This document shows positions 28,601 to 34,332 of a stretch of DNA of 64,000 nt, piece after piece (positions within the stretch are counted from its first letter, which is position 1; every line of letters begins with the position of its first letter). The DNA is from Mycobacterium sp. 1554424.7 (lineage in GTDB: Bacteria; Actinomycetota; Actinomycetes; Mycobacteriales; Mycobacteriaceae). The notes beneath the pieces were generated by a model that did not search any database, was not told the DNA's origin, and worked only from the letters and a program-made list of their open reading frames with translations. The DNA is taken from the NCBI RefSeq assembly GCF_001665295.1, contig NZ_LZSE01000078.1:1-64000 (forward strand), read 5' to 3'. The position numbers and the translations under genes were made by a program.

Positions 28601-28642
28601 GCGCTCGCACGCTTTAAGGAACTGCACCGTGAGGCGGGCTGA
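16634..28642 (+). CDS. Giant SARP-cyclase-AAA ATPase protein with 20 SnoaL-like half-units
   Basis: 4002 aa in one uninterrupted frame from GTG 16634. Order of parts: a winged-helix SARP DNA-binding domain (about 5-100, LGVLGPLQVR...ALQTHISSLRRALG); a bacterial transcriptional activation (BTAD) helical domain (about 105-250, ending DELGVDPGPELRRLE); a class III adenylate/guanylate cyclase homology domain (about 258-430) with D268 (LTDIEGST), K307, GEGD (E311/D313) and VNRAAR (N371, R375), so most catalytic residues are present; an AAA/STAND ATPase (about 455-740) with Walker A GEPGVGKT (K493) and Walker B VVLILDDLHW (D603/D604); a TPR-like helical region (about 760-1270); and then the repeat array from 1278 to the end. 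The head resembles Mtb cyclase-LuxR regulators such as Rv0386/Rv1358, but with SARP in place of LuxR and a vastly longer tail. Likely cytoplasmic signal-responsive regulator; ligand and targets unknown. GC is lower and codon use looser than in neighbours. Mtb has no gene here. Confidence 0.93.
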   Translation: MTTLQAVELGVLGPLQVRQNGMPVAVPGAKPRAILTMLGLHSGAVVSADTLVELLWGEDPPRTAAKALQTHISSLRRALGDGFVLTAGGGWTLAESDVDASRYKSAARLGRDAATAGDTSGAVARFEEALALWRGVPELPDGRRGTSEKTRWVEGHAALVEDRLDALLATGRAAEVIGDLEAAVADAPLRERRWGQLMLALYRAGRQGEALSAYQRARSLLVDELGVDPGPELRRLEAAIVAQDASLDIPVAQNLPAMTRAVTFLLTDIEGSTAAWEADAAAMGIALARHDELVEQVVTSRGGRLIKTRGEGDATFSVFERPSAAAAAAIELQDAIVHEPWALAEPMRIRVALHTGEAELRDGDYFGRAVNRAARLRSLAEGGQILCSGATAELVIDSLSDDALLIDLGMRQLKNLARPEHVFELRLEAAEDHRQEVLPEAPLVRPSLPAVLVGPGPFVGRGHELGQLFSAWQTTLAGGTNAALIAGEPGVGKTRLAGEWSRQAYDQGALVIYGRCDEDLGAPYQPFAEALRSLVPCLDSKGLRGLRGVEALLALVPGLTDALPDLAAPTRADPDTERYALFDAVVALLGFASARAPVVLILDDLHWAAKPTLLLLRHLLRFGEQARVQIVGTYRSTDLDRSHPLAAMLADLHRDGTGDRIQLSGLDEKDVTTYVAEAGYDDEELARALASVTGGNPFFLIEALRHVDESGGHWDPRTLPQGVREAVSRRLSRLPADTNKALAAAAVVGSRFALELVERVVDQDLVDAFEEATKAGIIIEEHGGHYRFNHALVRQSLLAELASVRRMRLHQRIAATLENEPGADDELLAELAYHYFECAWAGNADKAVDYCRRAADQAMARLGYEAAADLYDRALHALEEIDEELPDRADQVAELLVARCEALLAAGDVTTAAGAVSQLQSATADSARLAAWATCFDGELSMLVNPERLDEIEVALSAAAAKLAELSDAAGEAKAHTVRATCLARLGRVGDCEVALDDALTAARRAGEHRRVNAVLAGAPLAALWGPNPVPRAGGRCLDVVRLLRITTDSPAVEATSTRCQAVLEAFRGRAEAARRMIDSARRTVTELGLRHALLEVEQFAGIVELVVDDPAAAEPHLRQAHNGFRRMGLDADTAETAALLGRTCLALGREAEADELCTESERLAGHALKPAIAWRTLRARLLSRRGDHDEARRIAEAAVALAERTDALVDHGDACLSLATVLASAGDVDESRAAAERAVDLYERKGAAALAERARGILGEREQPPVQAPLEAPGAELDNACVRAIRQLDAAIDREAWDETERRLAPEIFLESRRSIVGFPGGLVSPNHWVRDVVISTRELGGVWHGHAIVAVRGDRLALTRLEVHTADVSPGAPRDDSLQLFGLDNDGRIALHVWFDTDDMDAALAELDAAHARFKEEQPRHDTGQLDNACVRVSQRIIAAIHNEAWDAFEELYAPDGLVESRRKILGFPPIRPADWARKTRRAAEASVIRLNQLVIGVRGARLALVRLAVGSADVSPGAPQDEFLSLGGIDDQGRVALQVWFDVDDMDAAIAELDALQAKFADEHPPARWLENGATRVYGRMWKYFEERDWVAITDLIADDELIDDRRRVVNGGVRHGRDAGIEEMRAAAEIGFAISMVDVKATRGGRLALTRVRAAGRDPAAVQNDVLQVIKTDADERIAAVITFDIDDFDSAITELDARYLAGEAADHARTWSVIAGAYVAHNRRELPATTPDVVTIDHRRVAAFAPGEGIEYTRAGWDLDQTLNIYVETVHRINDLGAVFTWTGRGTSREGFDAEWRGVNLFTVDGEMLSRAEAFDDEDLDTALAKFDQLTRPAPPLENTASRVDTRFQACFAARDWDAMAEMLSDGFSIEDRRRVVNMGNLQGRDAELGVHSYAVVGSENVTSTVIATRAQRLALSHYRFSGPDQRPDAFRIEMLALVEIDADDRMAAVIVFDADDVNAAIAELDARYLAGDAADHAHTWSVITAAYDAINRHEFAELAPDWVNIDHRRGASFAPGDMIAYLKEMFDDAPDTKVYIEVVHRLNNFGAVVTEAAHGTSQQGFQAEWREIAVAIFDGDLLSRYEMFDEADLDAALRRFDELSRPTPRLENAASQAAERFRRCFAARDWDGVAEVFAEDILADDRRRVVGIGVRRGRQANVADVRTGADLGTEDITSTPIATRGDRIFLDRARFSGNDPQPDAPSMELLRIVEVDAENRYTRCLMFDVDDFEAAFAELDARYIAGEAAAHSDVWSAIAGSYAALNRREPPLTAPDCDNVDHRRETAFGPGDLTAYIHTGLDLDPGIDIYVEQVHRLSDIGAIVTYAAHETSQEGFQAEWRGIAVFAVKDGMINRTEVFDESHIEAAIARFEELSRPAPRLENAASQVYQRFLSFFPTRDWDAIAEILANDVSSEDRRRVVGSDVRVGRDAVIAELSALASTGAQNQTLVAEVEATRGQRLILTRSRYTASDERGAYYVDGLEIVEIDADERLLARVGFDLDDFDAAIAELDARYLAGEGAAHAHTWSVITRAYAALNRRELPPTKPGWVNIDHRRAIAFAPGEMTAYVRAGMELAPDTRIYIETVHRLNSVGAVITQVLTGTSQDGFDAEWREIGILIFEGGLISCSELFDDTDLDPALGRFDELSQPPRRLENAATRVQEHIWGHFAARDWDALADLLIADVVTDDRRRVVGSGVQHGRDVQIADLQTLGELYTTDVTLSVIATRGDRLTLNRVRLSGKGQGQEAFLTEVLAVAEIDADERLVAVVSFDIDDIDAAFEELDARYLAGEAAAYAHTWSVIARACLAFNQHEIPATTPDSVAIEHRPLLSTEAVDLAAAIRAVWELTPDVSMRIEAVHRLSELGAVLTYLLSGTSQDGFDAEWRMIEIFTVDGELISGCEVFDEAELDTALARFEELHPQTPRLENAASRVDQRFWACIATSDWDAITERVADDIYIDDRRKTINAGVRHGRDNYIADLRTIAEFSQNTTSTVVATRGTRLALAHIHTANRNLEFAAELLCVVETDADDRMVARIGFDIDDSDGAFEELDARYLEGEAAPHARTWSAITKSYAAVNRRETPPTTPDWVNIDHRRGIAFAPGETIPYLRATWDVAPFHIYIETVHRLTALGAVVTWAAHGTSEEGFDAEWRGLNIVTAEADLVNRLEVFDEADLETALARFDELRTHTRRLENAAAQADSHFFAHIRARNWAAAAEILTDNSLVEDRRRVVNIGVWQGRDVVIANLRALADALAGVTSTVVALRGERLALTCISAPNSNGHQGDFGVEMMGVAELDDDNRVAAHVLFDPDDIDAAFEELDARYLAGEAAAHARTWSLVTSLYATVNRHELPAMTTDSVVIDHRSLISIEAVDTAAFVGAVWKLTPELSMYVEAAHRLNNLGAVVTLAVRGTSEEAFDVEWRLVGIVMFEGDRLTRSEVFDEADLDAALARFDELQPQPQRVENTASQVAQRFLARYVARDWDVVTEMLVDDMFNDDRRHVVNAGLRRGRDATIASMRTTADLGLSAITSTVIATRGERLVLSRERFSLRRPGPEDIIGEILGIFEIDADKRIVARIALDLDDFDAAIAELDARYLAGEAAAHADVWSVMAENYVRANRREFPATTPDHVYTDHRALVSIEGADLAASLRALWDITSASSFYAEAVHRLDELGAVVTHVVEATTPEGLDVEERMIGMAIVEGQLFSRVEYFDEADLDAAVARFEELHPQAPPLENAASQAVEREWACFANRDWAAMAETMTDDFSTTDHRRVVNAGVLRGRDAHVANYRAVAEVGFDGIASTTIATRGQRLALIRVWSSARGFEPGETSTAMIGIVEVDADNRLTAAELYDLEEIDAAFEQLETRYLAGEAAPCARTWSAMARTCAVFNQGELPATTPDSVFVDYRPVLAVDAIELPSYLRAMWDVTPDIRVEIEAVHRLSELGAVVTHVVNSTSPDGFNAEWRGILIYTFEAEMVNRCEVFDEADLDAALARFKELHREAG
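20465..21349 (+). repeat. Two short repeat units (A1, A2) at the start of the array
   Basis: A1 is 20465-20914 (residues 1278-1427) and A2 is 20915-21349 (1428-1572). Both begin LDNACVR and carry ESRR where later units have DRR, plus the shared VSPGAP segment and an FDxDDMDAA end. They are single SnoaL/NTF2-like domains of about 147 residues, unlike the double units that follow. Confidence 0.8.
21350..28639 (+). repeat. Nine double units (B1-B9) of about 270 residues (about 810 bp)
   Basis: Unit starts: B1 21350, B2 22157, B3 22967, B4 23780, B5 24596, B6 25409, B7 26207, B8 27017, B9 27830; unit lengths are 266-272 residues. Each begins [LV]EN[GTA]A and has an a-half (about 150 aa: RDWD, D[DH]RR, ATRGxRL, FDxDDxDAA, ARY[LI]AG) and a b-half (about 120 aa: HRR or HRP/HRx, ExxHRL, FDEADLDxA). 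Both halves share the D/H-R-R turn and the closing FDxxDxDAA helix, so they look homologous. The fold is assigned as SnoaL/NTF2-like from these patterns. At DNA level a near-identical segment encoding ARYLAGEAA recurs about every 810 bp (for example 21740, 23360, 24175, 26595, 28221). Confidence 0.85.
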
Positions 28643-28657
28643 CTCACCGCCGACTGG

Positions 28658-29347
28658 TCAGCGGGCATTGATCGGCGTCACGTCGGACACCAGCCAGGTG
28701 TCGCCCTTCTTGGTCAGCGTCACCCGCAGGGCCGGCGCGGCCTGACTGGGGGGCTGGCCGGGGGCGTTCTGGGTGACCCGTAGGATCACCGCGACGCTGG
28801 CCGCCGACGGTCCGAGGGCCTCGACCCCGGCCGCCCGCGTGGCGGCCTGCGCCGTGACGTTGTGCTGGGCGAGGTCGGCGCTGGATTTTCGGTACTGCTC
28901 CCGGAATGCGTCCGCGCGGTCGGGAACCATCATCGCCGCGGCCCGCTCGATGGAGCCGGTCGGGGCGTTCGGGGTGAACGACGCCATCGCCTCGGCCATG
29001 CCCGAGGCGACCTGGACGACCTCGCGGGAATCCTTCTTGAACGCGCGGTCGGTCCTCGTCCAGTGCGTGTAGCCGGTCAGCACCGCCGCGCACAGGGCCG
29101 ACGCGCTCAGCAAGACGACGGCCAGCCGCAGCCCCGGCGCGTCGTCGTCGGTGCCGACGCTGACCGAATCGCGGCGCAGTAGCCAGAAGTTGACGCCGAC
29201 CCCTTCGGCGATCAGCACCAGCAGCACCGAGCACGCCGACACCCACCACAGCGGCCAGCCGAGGACCACCCCGATCGCCAGCAGCGCGGCGATCGCGGCC
29301 AGCGGGGCCGCGATGTCGAAGGCCAGCAGCCGCCAGAGGTTTCTCAT
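28658..29347 (-). CDS. Membrane protein with Mce-associated-type domain (Rv0200-like)
   Basis: 229 aa, the length I recall for Rv0200. The ATG 29347 start is set by an ATGA overlap with the stop of the preceding gene. It has two N-terminal hydrophobic segments (DIAAPLAAIAALLAIGVVLG and WVSACSVLLVLIAEGVGV), a third helix (LAVVLLSASALCAAVLTGY), and then an extracytoplasmic domain ending VTLTKKGDTWLVSDVTPI, the SnoaL-like pattern seen in Mce-associated proteins. Function unknown. Convergent with the giant gene, 15 nt apart. Confidence 0.82.
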   Translation of the reverse strand: MRNLWRLLAFDIAAPLAAIAALLAIGVVLGWPLWWVSACSVLLVLIAEGVGVNFWLLRRDSVSVGTDDDAPGLRLAVVLLSASALCAAVLTGYTHWTRTDRAFKKDSREVVQVASGMAEAMASFTPNAPTGSIERAAAMMVPDRADAFREQYRKSSADLAQHNVTAQAATRAAGVEALGPSAASVAVILRVTQNAPGQPPSQAAPALRVTLTKKGDTWLVSDVTPINAR

Positions 29348-29979
29348 CGGATGGATCCCAGCCCGGCGATCATCAGCTTGCCGTCCACGTTGGCGACGTC
29401 GAGCTGCAGATTCCAATGCACGACCTGCGGCTTAGCGCCGACGTTCTCGCTGACCGACGTCGCGACCAGCATCACCGAGTCCATCCGGGTGGCGAACGGC
29501 GGCAGCTTGGTAATCACCACCGGACGCGAGGCGCCGGGCTGGGTATCCAGGTCACGGTGCACGGTTTCGACCGCCACCGCCTCGATCCGGCCCGCGCTCT
29601 GCGACTGCAGCTTCTGCACCACCTGCCGATAGGGCTCCACGGCCGCGTCGAAGTCGGTGTTGAGTTCCCCGACCGTCCCGTCGTGCAGCTTCTGCAGGCT
29701 GGCGTCGATGTTGGTGCTGTTCATGTTGATCAGCACGCCGGTCCACTCGGCGGCGGTCTGCATGACGCGGGTCAGGTAGGCGCGCTCGGCGACCTCGTCG
29801 CGGTGGCCGGACCAGATGACGTAGCCGAGCACCACCGCGGCGACCGAAAGCACGCCGAGCACGGTCGACGCGATGCCGTAGATGGAGAAGATCCGCCCAT
29901 CCGCCGCTTCGGGCCCGGATTCGACGTCGTCGGATTCGGCCTCGATTTCGGATTCGACGGCCTCGGCGTCCTCTGACAT
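29344..29979 (-). CDS. Mce-associated-like membrane protein (Rv0199-like)
   Basis: 211 aa from ATG 29979 (MSEDAEAVE). It has an acidic cytoplasmic N-terminus, one TM helix (GIASTVLGVLSVAAVVLGYVIW) and an extracytoplasmic domain. This is the same design as the Rv0175-Rv0178 genes at the end of the mce1 operon in this window. Orphan Mce-associated proteins in mycobacteria can stabilise Mce complexes; that role here is inference. Divergent from zmp1 with 42 nt between starts; coupled to the next gene by ATGA. Confidence 0.82.
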   Translation of the reverse strand: MSEDAEAVESEIEAESDDVESGPEAADGRIFSIYGIASTVLGVLSVAAVVLGYVIWSGHRDEVAERAYLTRVMQTAAEWTGVLINMNSTNIDASLQKLHDGTVGELNTDFDAAVEPYRQVVQKLQSQSAGRIEAVAVETVHRDLDTQPGASRPVVITKLPPFATRMDSVMLVATSVSENVGAKPQVVHWNLQLDVANVDGKLMIAGLGSIR

Positions 29980-30021
29980 GGGCCGATCGTCGCATCCAAA
30001 AGAAGATGGAAGGATGGCGGG

Positions 30022-32007
30022 GTGACTGTAGAGGCCATCCGATCGGGCGTCGACCTGAGCTTTGTCGACCCGAATGCCCGCCCCCAAGACGACCTGTTCG
30101 GCCACGTGAACGGCCGCTGGCTGGACGACTACGACATTCCCCCGGACCGGGCGACCGACGGCGCGTTCCGCGCGCTGCACGACCGGGCCGAAGAGCAGGT
30201 GCGCGACCTGATCACCGAGGCCAGCGAGCAGGGCGCCGCGCCGGGGACGGATCTGCAGCGCATCGGTGACCTCTACGCCAGCTTCCTCGACGAGGACACC
30301 GTCGAGCGCCGGGGCGTCCAGCCGCTGCTCGACGAGCTGGCCATCGTCGACGACTGCGCCGACACCGCGGCCCTGGCCGCCGCGGTCGGAGCCCTGCAGC
30401 GCACCGGGGTCGGCGGCGGCGTGGCGATGTACGTGGACACCGACGCCAAAAATTCGGCCCGCTACCTGGTGCACTTCGCCCAGTCCGGCATCGGCCTGCC
30501 CGACGAGTCCTATTTCCGCGAGGAGCGGCACGCCGAGGTGCTGGCCGCCTACCCGGGCCACATCGCGCGGATGTTCGGCCTCGTCTACGGCGGGGACCCC
30601 GAGACTCACGCGGACACCGCGGCCCGGATCGTGGCGCTCGAGGCCAAGCTGGCGGCCGCCCACTGGGACGTGGTCAAGCGCCGCGACGCCGACCTCACGT
30701 ACAACCTGCGCACGTTTGCCGAGCTGCGGACCGACGCGGCGGGCTTCGACTGGGACGGGTGGGCGACCGCGCTGGGCGGCACGCCCGAAGCCGTCGCGGA
30801 AGTGGTTGTGCGCCAACCGGATTACCTTGCCGCGTTCGCCGCGCTGTGGGACAGCGAAGACTTCGAAGACTGGAAGCGTTGGGCGCGTTGGCGTTTGATC
30901 CGCGCCCGCGCCGCCTGGTTGACCGACGACATCGTCGCCGCGGACTTCGACTTCTACGGCCGCCTGCTGACCGGCACCGAGCAGATCCGCGAACGCTGGA
31001 AGCGGGCGGTGTCCCTGGTGGAGAGCCTGTTGGGCGACGCCGTCGGAAAGCTTTACGTGCAACGGCATTTCCCGCCGGGCGCCAAGGCACGCATCGACGT
31101 CCTGGTGGACAACCTGAAGGCGGCGTACCGCCAGTCCATCGGCGAGCTGGACTGGATGACGCCGCAGACGCGCGAGCGCGCGCTGGCCAAGCTGGAGAAG
31201 TTCACCGCCAAGGTGGGCTACCCGGCCAAGTGGCGTGACTACTCGAAGCTGGTGATCGACCGCAACGACCTGTACGGCAACTACCGGCGCGGGTACGCGG
31301 TCAACCACGACCGCGAGCTGGCCAAGCTCGGCGGCCCGGTGGACCGCGACGAGTGGTTCATGACGCCGCAGACCGTCAACGCCTACTACAACCCCGGGAT
31401 GAACGAAATCGTCTTCCCCGCAGCCATTTTGCAGCCGCCGTTCTTCGACGCCGACGCCGACGACGCCGCCAACTACGGCGGCATCGGGGCGGTGATCGGC
31501 CACGAGATCGGGCACGGATTCGACGACCAGGGCGCCAAGTACGACGGCGACGGCAACCTGGTCGACTGGTGGACCGACGACGACCGGACCGAGTTCGGCG
31601 CGCGCACCAAGGCGCTGATCGAGCAGTACGACGCGTACGTGCCGCGGGGGCTCGGCGAGGGCCACCACGTCAATGGAGCCTTCACCGTCGGCGAGAACAT
31701 CGGCGACTTGGGCGGGTTGTCCATCGCGCTGCTGGCCTACCAGCTGTCGCTGAACGGCCGGCCCGCGCCCGTCATCGACGGCCTCAGCGGCGTGCAGCGC
31801 GTGTTCTACGGCTGGGCGCAGGTGTGGCGCACCAAATCACGTGAGGCGGAAGCTATCCGGCGGCTGGCGGTGGACCCGCATTCCCCGCCGGAATTCCGCT
31901 GCAACGGCGTCATCCGCAACATGGACGCGTTTTACGAAGCGTTCGGCGTGGTCGAGGGGGACGCGCTGTACCTGCAGCCCGGGCGGCGCGTCCGCATCTG
32001 GAACTAG
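30022..32007 (+). CDS. zmp1: Zinc metalloprotease Zmp1 (M13/neprilysin family)
   Basis: 661-aa M13 peptidase, equal in length to Mtb Zmp1 (663 aa), which interferes with inflammasome activation and phagosome maturation. Zinc site: H494-E495-x2-H498 (GHEIGHGFDDQGAKYDG) with the third ligand in GENIGDLGG (E558, partner D562). The substrate-side NAYYNPGMNEIVFPA strand and the C-terminal RVRIWN are typical. No signal peptide or TM is seen, as in the Mtb protein. The GTG 30022 start gives a full-length N-terminal domain. Neighbours are unrelated genes; it converges with the oxidoreductase gene over a terminator-like element. Confidence 0.96.
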   Translation: MTVEAIRSGVDLSFVDPNARPQDDLFGHVNGRWLDDYDIPPDRATDGAFRALHDRAEEQVRDLITEASEQGAAPGTDLQRIGDLYASFLDEDTVERRGVQPLLDELAIVDDCADTAALAAAVGALQRTGVGGGVAMYVDTDAKNSARYLVHFAQSGIGLPDESYFREERHAEVLAAYPGHIARMFGLVYGGDPETHADTAARIVALEAKLAAAHWDVVKRRDADLTYNLRTFAELRTDAAGFDWDGWATALGGTPEAVAEVVVRQPDYLAAFAALWDSEDFEDWKRWARWRLIRARAAWLTDDIVAADFDFYGRLLTGTEQIRERWKRAVSLVESLLGDAVGKLYVQRHFPPGAKARIDVLVDNLKAAYRQSIGELDWMTPQTRERALAKLEKFTAKVGYPAKWRDYSKLVIDRNDLYGNYRRGYAVNHDRELAKLGGPVDRDEWFMTPQTVNAYYNPGMNEIVFPAAILQPPFFDADADDAANYGGIGAVIGHEIGHGFDDQGAKYDGDGNLVDWWTDDDRTEFGARTKALIEQYDAYVPRGLGEGHHVNGAFTVGENIGDLGGLSIALLAYQLSLNGRPAPVIDGLSGVQRVFYGWAQVWRTKSREAEAIRRLAVDPHSPPEFRCNGVIRNMDAFYEAFGVVEGDALYLQPGRRVRIWN

Positions 32008-32051
32008 GGCGCGGTCTCCCCGCAGGCGGTCTCCCGCCAGCGGTCTCCCCG

Positions 32052-32109
32052 CGAGCAGTCGCAAAAGCCCCCTATTCGGGTCCTAAACGGGAGCTCTTAC
32101 GTCTGCTCG
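32052..32109. terminator. Inverted-repeat element between convergent zmp1 and oxidoreductase genes
   Basis: Outer arms CGAGCAGTCGCAA (32052-32064) and TTACGTCTGCTCG (32097-32109) pair with two mismatches. Further imperfect pairing continues inward. It overlaps the last bases of the minus-strand gene and follows zmp1, so a bidirectional terminator is likely. Shares its arm sequence with the elements at 91-106 and 34963-35012. Confidence 0.6.
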
Positions 32110-34332
32110 GCAGGCTTCGATGCGGGCGGGCACGTGCTTGTGCCACGGGGTGCCCGCGTAGGGGTCGCGCCAACCGGTGGAGGTGAGCGCGTTCGGTGCG
32201 ACGCCGGGAACGACGGTGCGCCCGTCCTCGTCGACGTAGTCGAGCCCGAAACCGTTGGGCAGCGCGGCGTGCCCGGCAAGCATGGTCTCGGTGACTTCGA
32301 CGGTGGCCTCGGCGCTGCCGGCCGCGGTGCTGACGCGCGCCCGTCCGCCGTCGACGAGCCCGAGGGCCTGGGCGTCCTCCACACTGACGCGCAGCGCCCC
32401 GTCGGCGTCGCGCTTGCGCCACGTCGGGTCGCGGAAGATGTCGTTGGCGGTGTAGGCGCGTCGCTCGCCCACCGACAGCACGACGGGGAACTCCGGCGTG
32501 GTCAGCTCGGCGGGTTCGGCCGCCAATGCCCTCAAGTCGTCCAGCATTTCGGGGATTTCCAGCGCGATCTTGTGGTCGGCGTGGCTGATCAACGCGAAGT
32601 CGTCCTCGTAATTGTGCGCGGTGAACGTGACCCCGGACGGGTTGGCTAGGATCGCGTCGAAGAGGGCGTTGCCGTCGGCATGGCCGGCGCGCGCGACGGC
32701 CTCGGGATAGGTCATCGCGGTCTTCTGCGCCACGCCCCACAGCGCGGCCGCGCCCGCCATCCCCTCCGGCAGCGTCGGCCCGAGCGTCTCGTACAGCACG
32801 TAGGGAGCCAGCTTCGACACGGTCGGATTGCCGGCCATCGCGGTCAAGAACGCCTCGGTATACGCCTGGCGGCCGAGCTGGGCGGCCTCGCGCAGCGGCC
32901 GCAGGTCCGCGTCGTCGACCACGCCGAGTGCGCGCACCAGCCGAGCCCAGATCTCCGGTTCCGGCAGCGTTCCCGGCAGCGGCTCGAGCAACGGCCGGCG
33001 CAACTGAAAACCGTTGTGCGGGAACTCGAAATTGAAGAACGTCGCCTCCGGCTTCTCGAACTGGGAGGCCGCCGGCAGCACGTAGTGGGCGAGCCTGGCG
33101 GTCTCGGTCATCGCGACGTCGACGACCACCATCAGCTCCAGAGCCCGGAAGGCCTCCTTGCACCTGGCCGAATCGGCCACCGAGTGGGCGGGATTGCCGC
33201 TCTCGACGATCATCGCGCGGAACCGGTCCGGGTGGTCGGTCAGGATCTCCTCTGGCACCGCGTTGGCCGGGATCAGCCCGGCGATGATCGGCGCGCCGGT
33301 GACGGGCGTGCGCCCGGAGACCGTGCTGAACAGCGAGACCAGCGACGAATGCAGGTGCTGGCCACCCTTTTTGGCGAAGTTGCCGGTGAGGATCCACAGC
33401 AGCTTGTTCAGGTACGAGCACAGGGTGCTGTTGGGCGCCTGCTGGATGCCGAGGTCCTCGAACACCGCGACGCTGGCCGCGGTGCCGATGCGCCGAGCCG
33501 CCGCGCGCAGCAGCTCCTCGTCAACCCCGCAGCGCTGGGCGTAGTCGCCGACCGGGACCTCGCGCAGGGCGGCGCGGACCGCGTCGGCGCCGTGCACGTG
33601 CTCGGCCAGAAACGTTTCGTCACACAGGTTTTCCTGGACGAGGACGGCGGCCAGCGCCGCCAGGCACCAGGCGTCGGTCCCCGGCCGCACCCGCAGGTGG
33701 AAGTCGGACATCTTGGCCGTGTCGGTGACGACCGGGTCGATGACGATCATCGACCGCGCCGGGTCCTTGGCGATCTCGTTGAGCACCACCCTGGCCCGCG
33801 GGAAGCTCTGCGACATCCACGGGTTCTTGCCGACGAACACCGAGACCTCGGCGTGCTCGAACTCACCCCGCGTGTGGCCGCCGTAGAGGTGCCCGTCGAC
33901 CCACGCCTCACCGGTCTTCTCCTGCGCCAACGCATTTGACCGGTACTTGGCCCCGAGCGCCTTCAGGAACGCGCCGCCGTAGGCCCCGCCCAGATGGTTG
34001 CCCTGCCCGCCGCCGCCGTAGTAGAAGATCTTGTCGCCGCCGTAGGTATCGCGGATGCGCTTGAACCCCTCGGCGATCTCGACAATGGCGGTGTCCCAGT
34101 CGATCTCCTCGAAGGTCCCGTCGGCGCGGCGGCGCATCGGCGAGGTCAGGCGGGCGCGGTTGTTCTGGTAGTGGTCCAGCCGCAGCGCCTTGTTGCAGGT
34201 GTACCCCTGCGACGCCGGGTTCTCCTTGTCGCCGCGGATGCGGGCCAGCCGGCCGTCCTCGACCTGGACGACGATGCCGCAGTTGCATTCGCACAGGATG
34301 CAGGCGGTGGGCTGCCAATCGGTTGCGGTCAT
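32083..34332 (-). CDS. Molybdopterin oxidoreductase, FdhF/BisC type (Rv0197-like)
   Basis: A 749-aa Mo-bisPGD enzyme. The N-terminal Fe-S motif C11-x2-C14-x3-C18 with a further Cys in GYTCNKA binds a 4Fe-4S cluster. WDTAIVEIAEGF and the mid-protein segments (GGGGQGNHLGGAYGGAF; RVRPGTDAWCLAALA) fit the cofactor-binding domains. The C-terminus has the GLVDGGRARVST molybdopterin dinucleotide-binding pattern. No Tat signal, so cytoplasmic. The substrate cannot be told from sequence; formate-dehydrogenase-like or thiosulfate/nitrate-type reductases are related. ATG 34332 overlaps the TetR stop (ATGA), so the enzyme is in an operon with, and probably controlled by, that repressor. Confidence 0.88.
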   Translation of the reverse strand: MTATDWQPTACILCECNCGIVVQVEDGRLARIRGDKENPASQGYTCNKALRLDHYQNNRARLTSPMRRRADGTFEEIDWDTAIVEIAEGFKRIRDTYGGDKIFYYGGGGQGNHLGGAYGGAFLKALGAKYRSNALAQEKTGEAWVDGHLYGGHTRGEFEHAEVSVFVGKNPWMSQSFPRARVVLNEIAKDPARSMIVIDPVVTDTAKMSDFHLRVRPGTDAWCLAALAAVLVQENLCDETFLAEHVHGADAVRAALREVPVGDYAQRCGVDEELLRAAARRIGTAASVAVFEDLGIQQAPNSTLCSYLNKLLWILTGNFAKKGGQHLHSSLVSLFSTVSGRTPVTGAPIIAGLIPANAVPEEILTDHPDRFRAMIVESGNPAHSVADSARCKEAFRALELMVVVDVAMTETARLAHYVLPAASQFEKPEATFFNFEFPHNGFQLRRPLLEPLPGTLPEPEIWARLVRALGVVDDADLRPLREAAQLGRQAYTEAFLTAMAGNPTVSKLAPYVLYETLGPTLPEGMAGAAALWGVAQKTAMTYPEAVARAGHADGNALFDAILANPSGVTFTAHNYEDDFALISHADHKIALEIPEMLDDLRALAAEPAELTTPEFPVVLSVGERRAYTANDIFRDPTWRKRDADGALRVSVEDAQALGLVDGGRARVSTAAGSAEATVEVTETMLAGHAALPNGFGLDYVDEDGRTVVPGVAPNALTSTGWRDPYAGTPWHKHVPARIEACRADVRAPV

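Noticed and set aside
20465-28639. Repeat array as assembly artefact
   Set aside because: Units differ at most positions and have distinct lengths (266-272 aa); artefactual copies would be near-identical. Long reads would still be welcome.
29980-31668. Upstream extension of the Rv0199-like frame through zmp1
   Set aside because: Runs antisense to the M13 protease; the real start is ATG 29979, which begins a normal acidic N-terminus.
32083-34332. Selenocysteine in the molybdoenzyme
   Set aside because: No in-frame TGA in the 749-codon frame, and the likely metal-ligand stretch (GKNPWMSQS) reads Ser rather than an interrupted codon.
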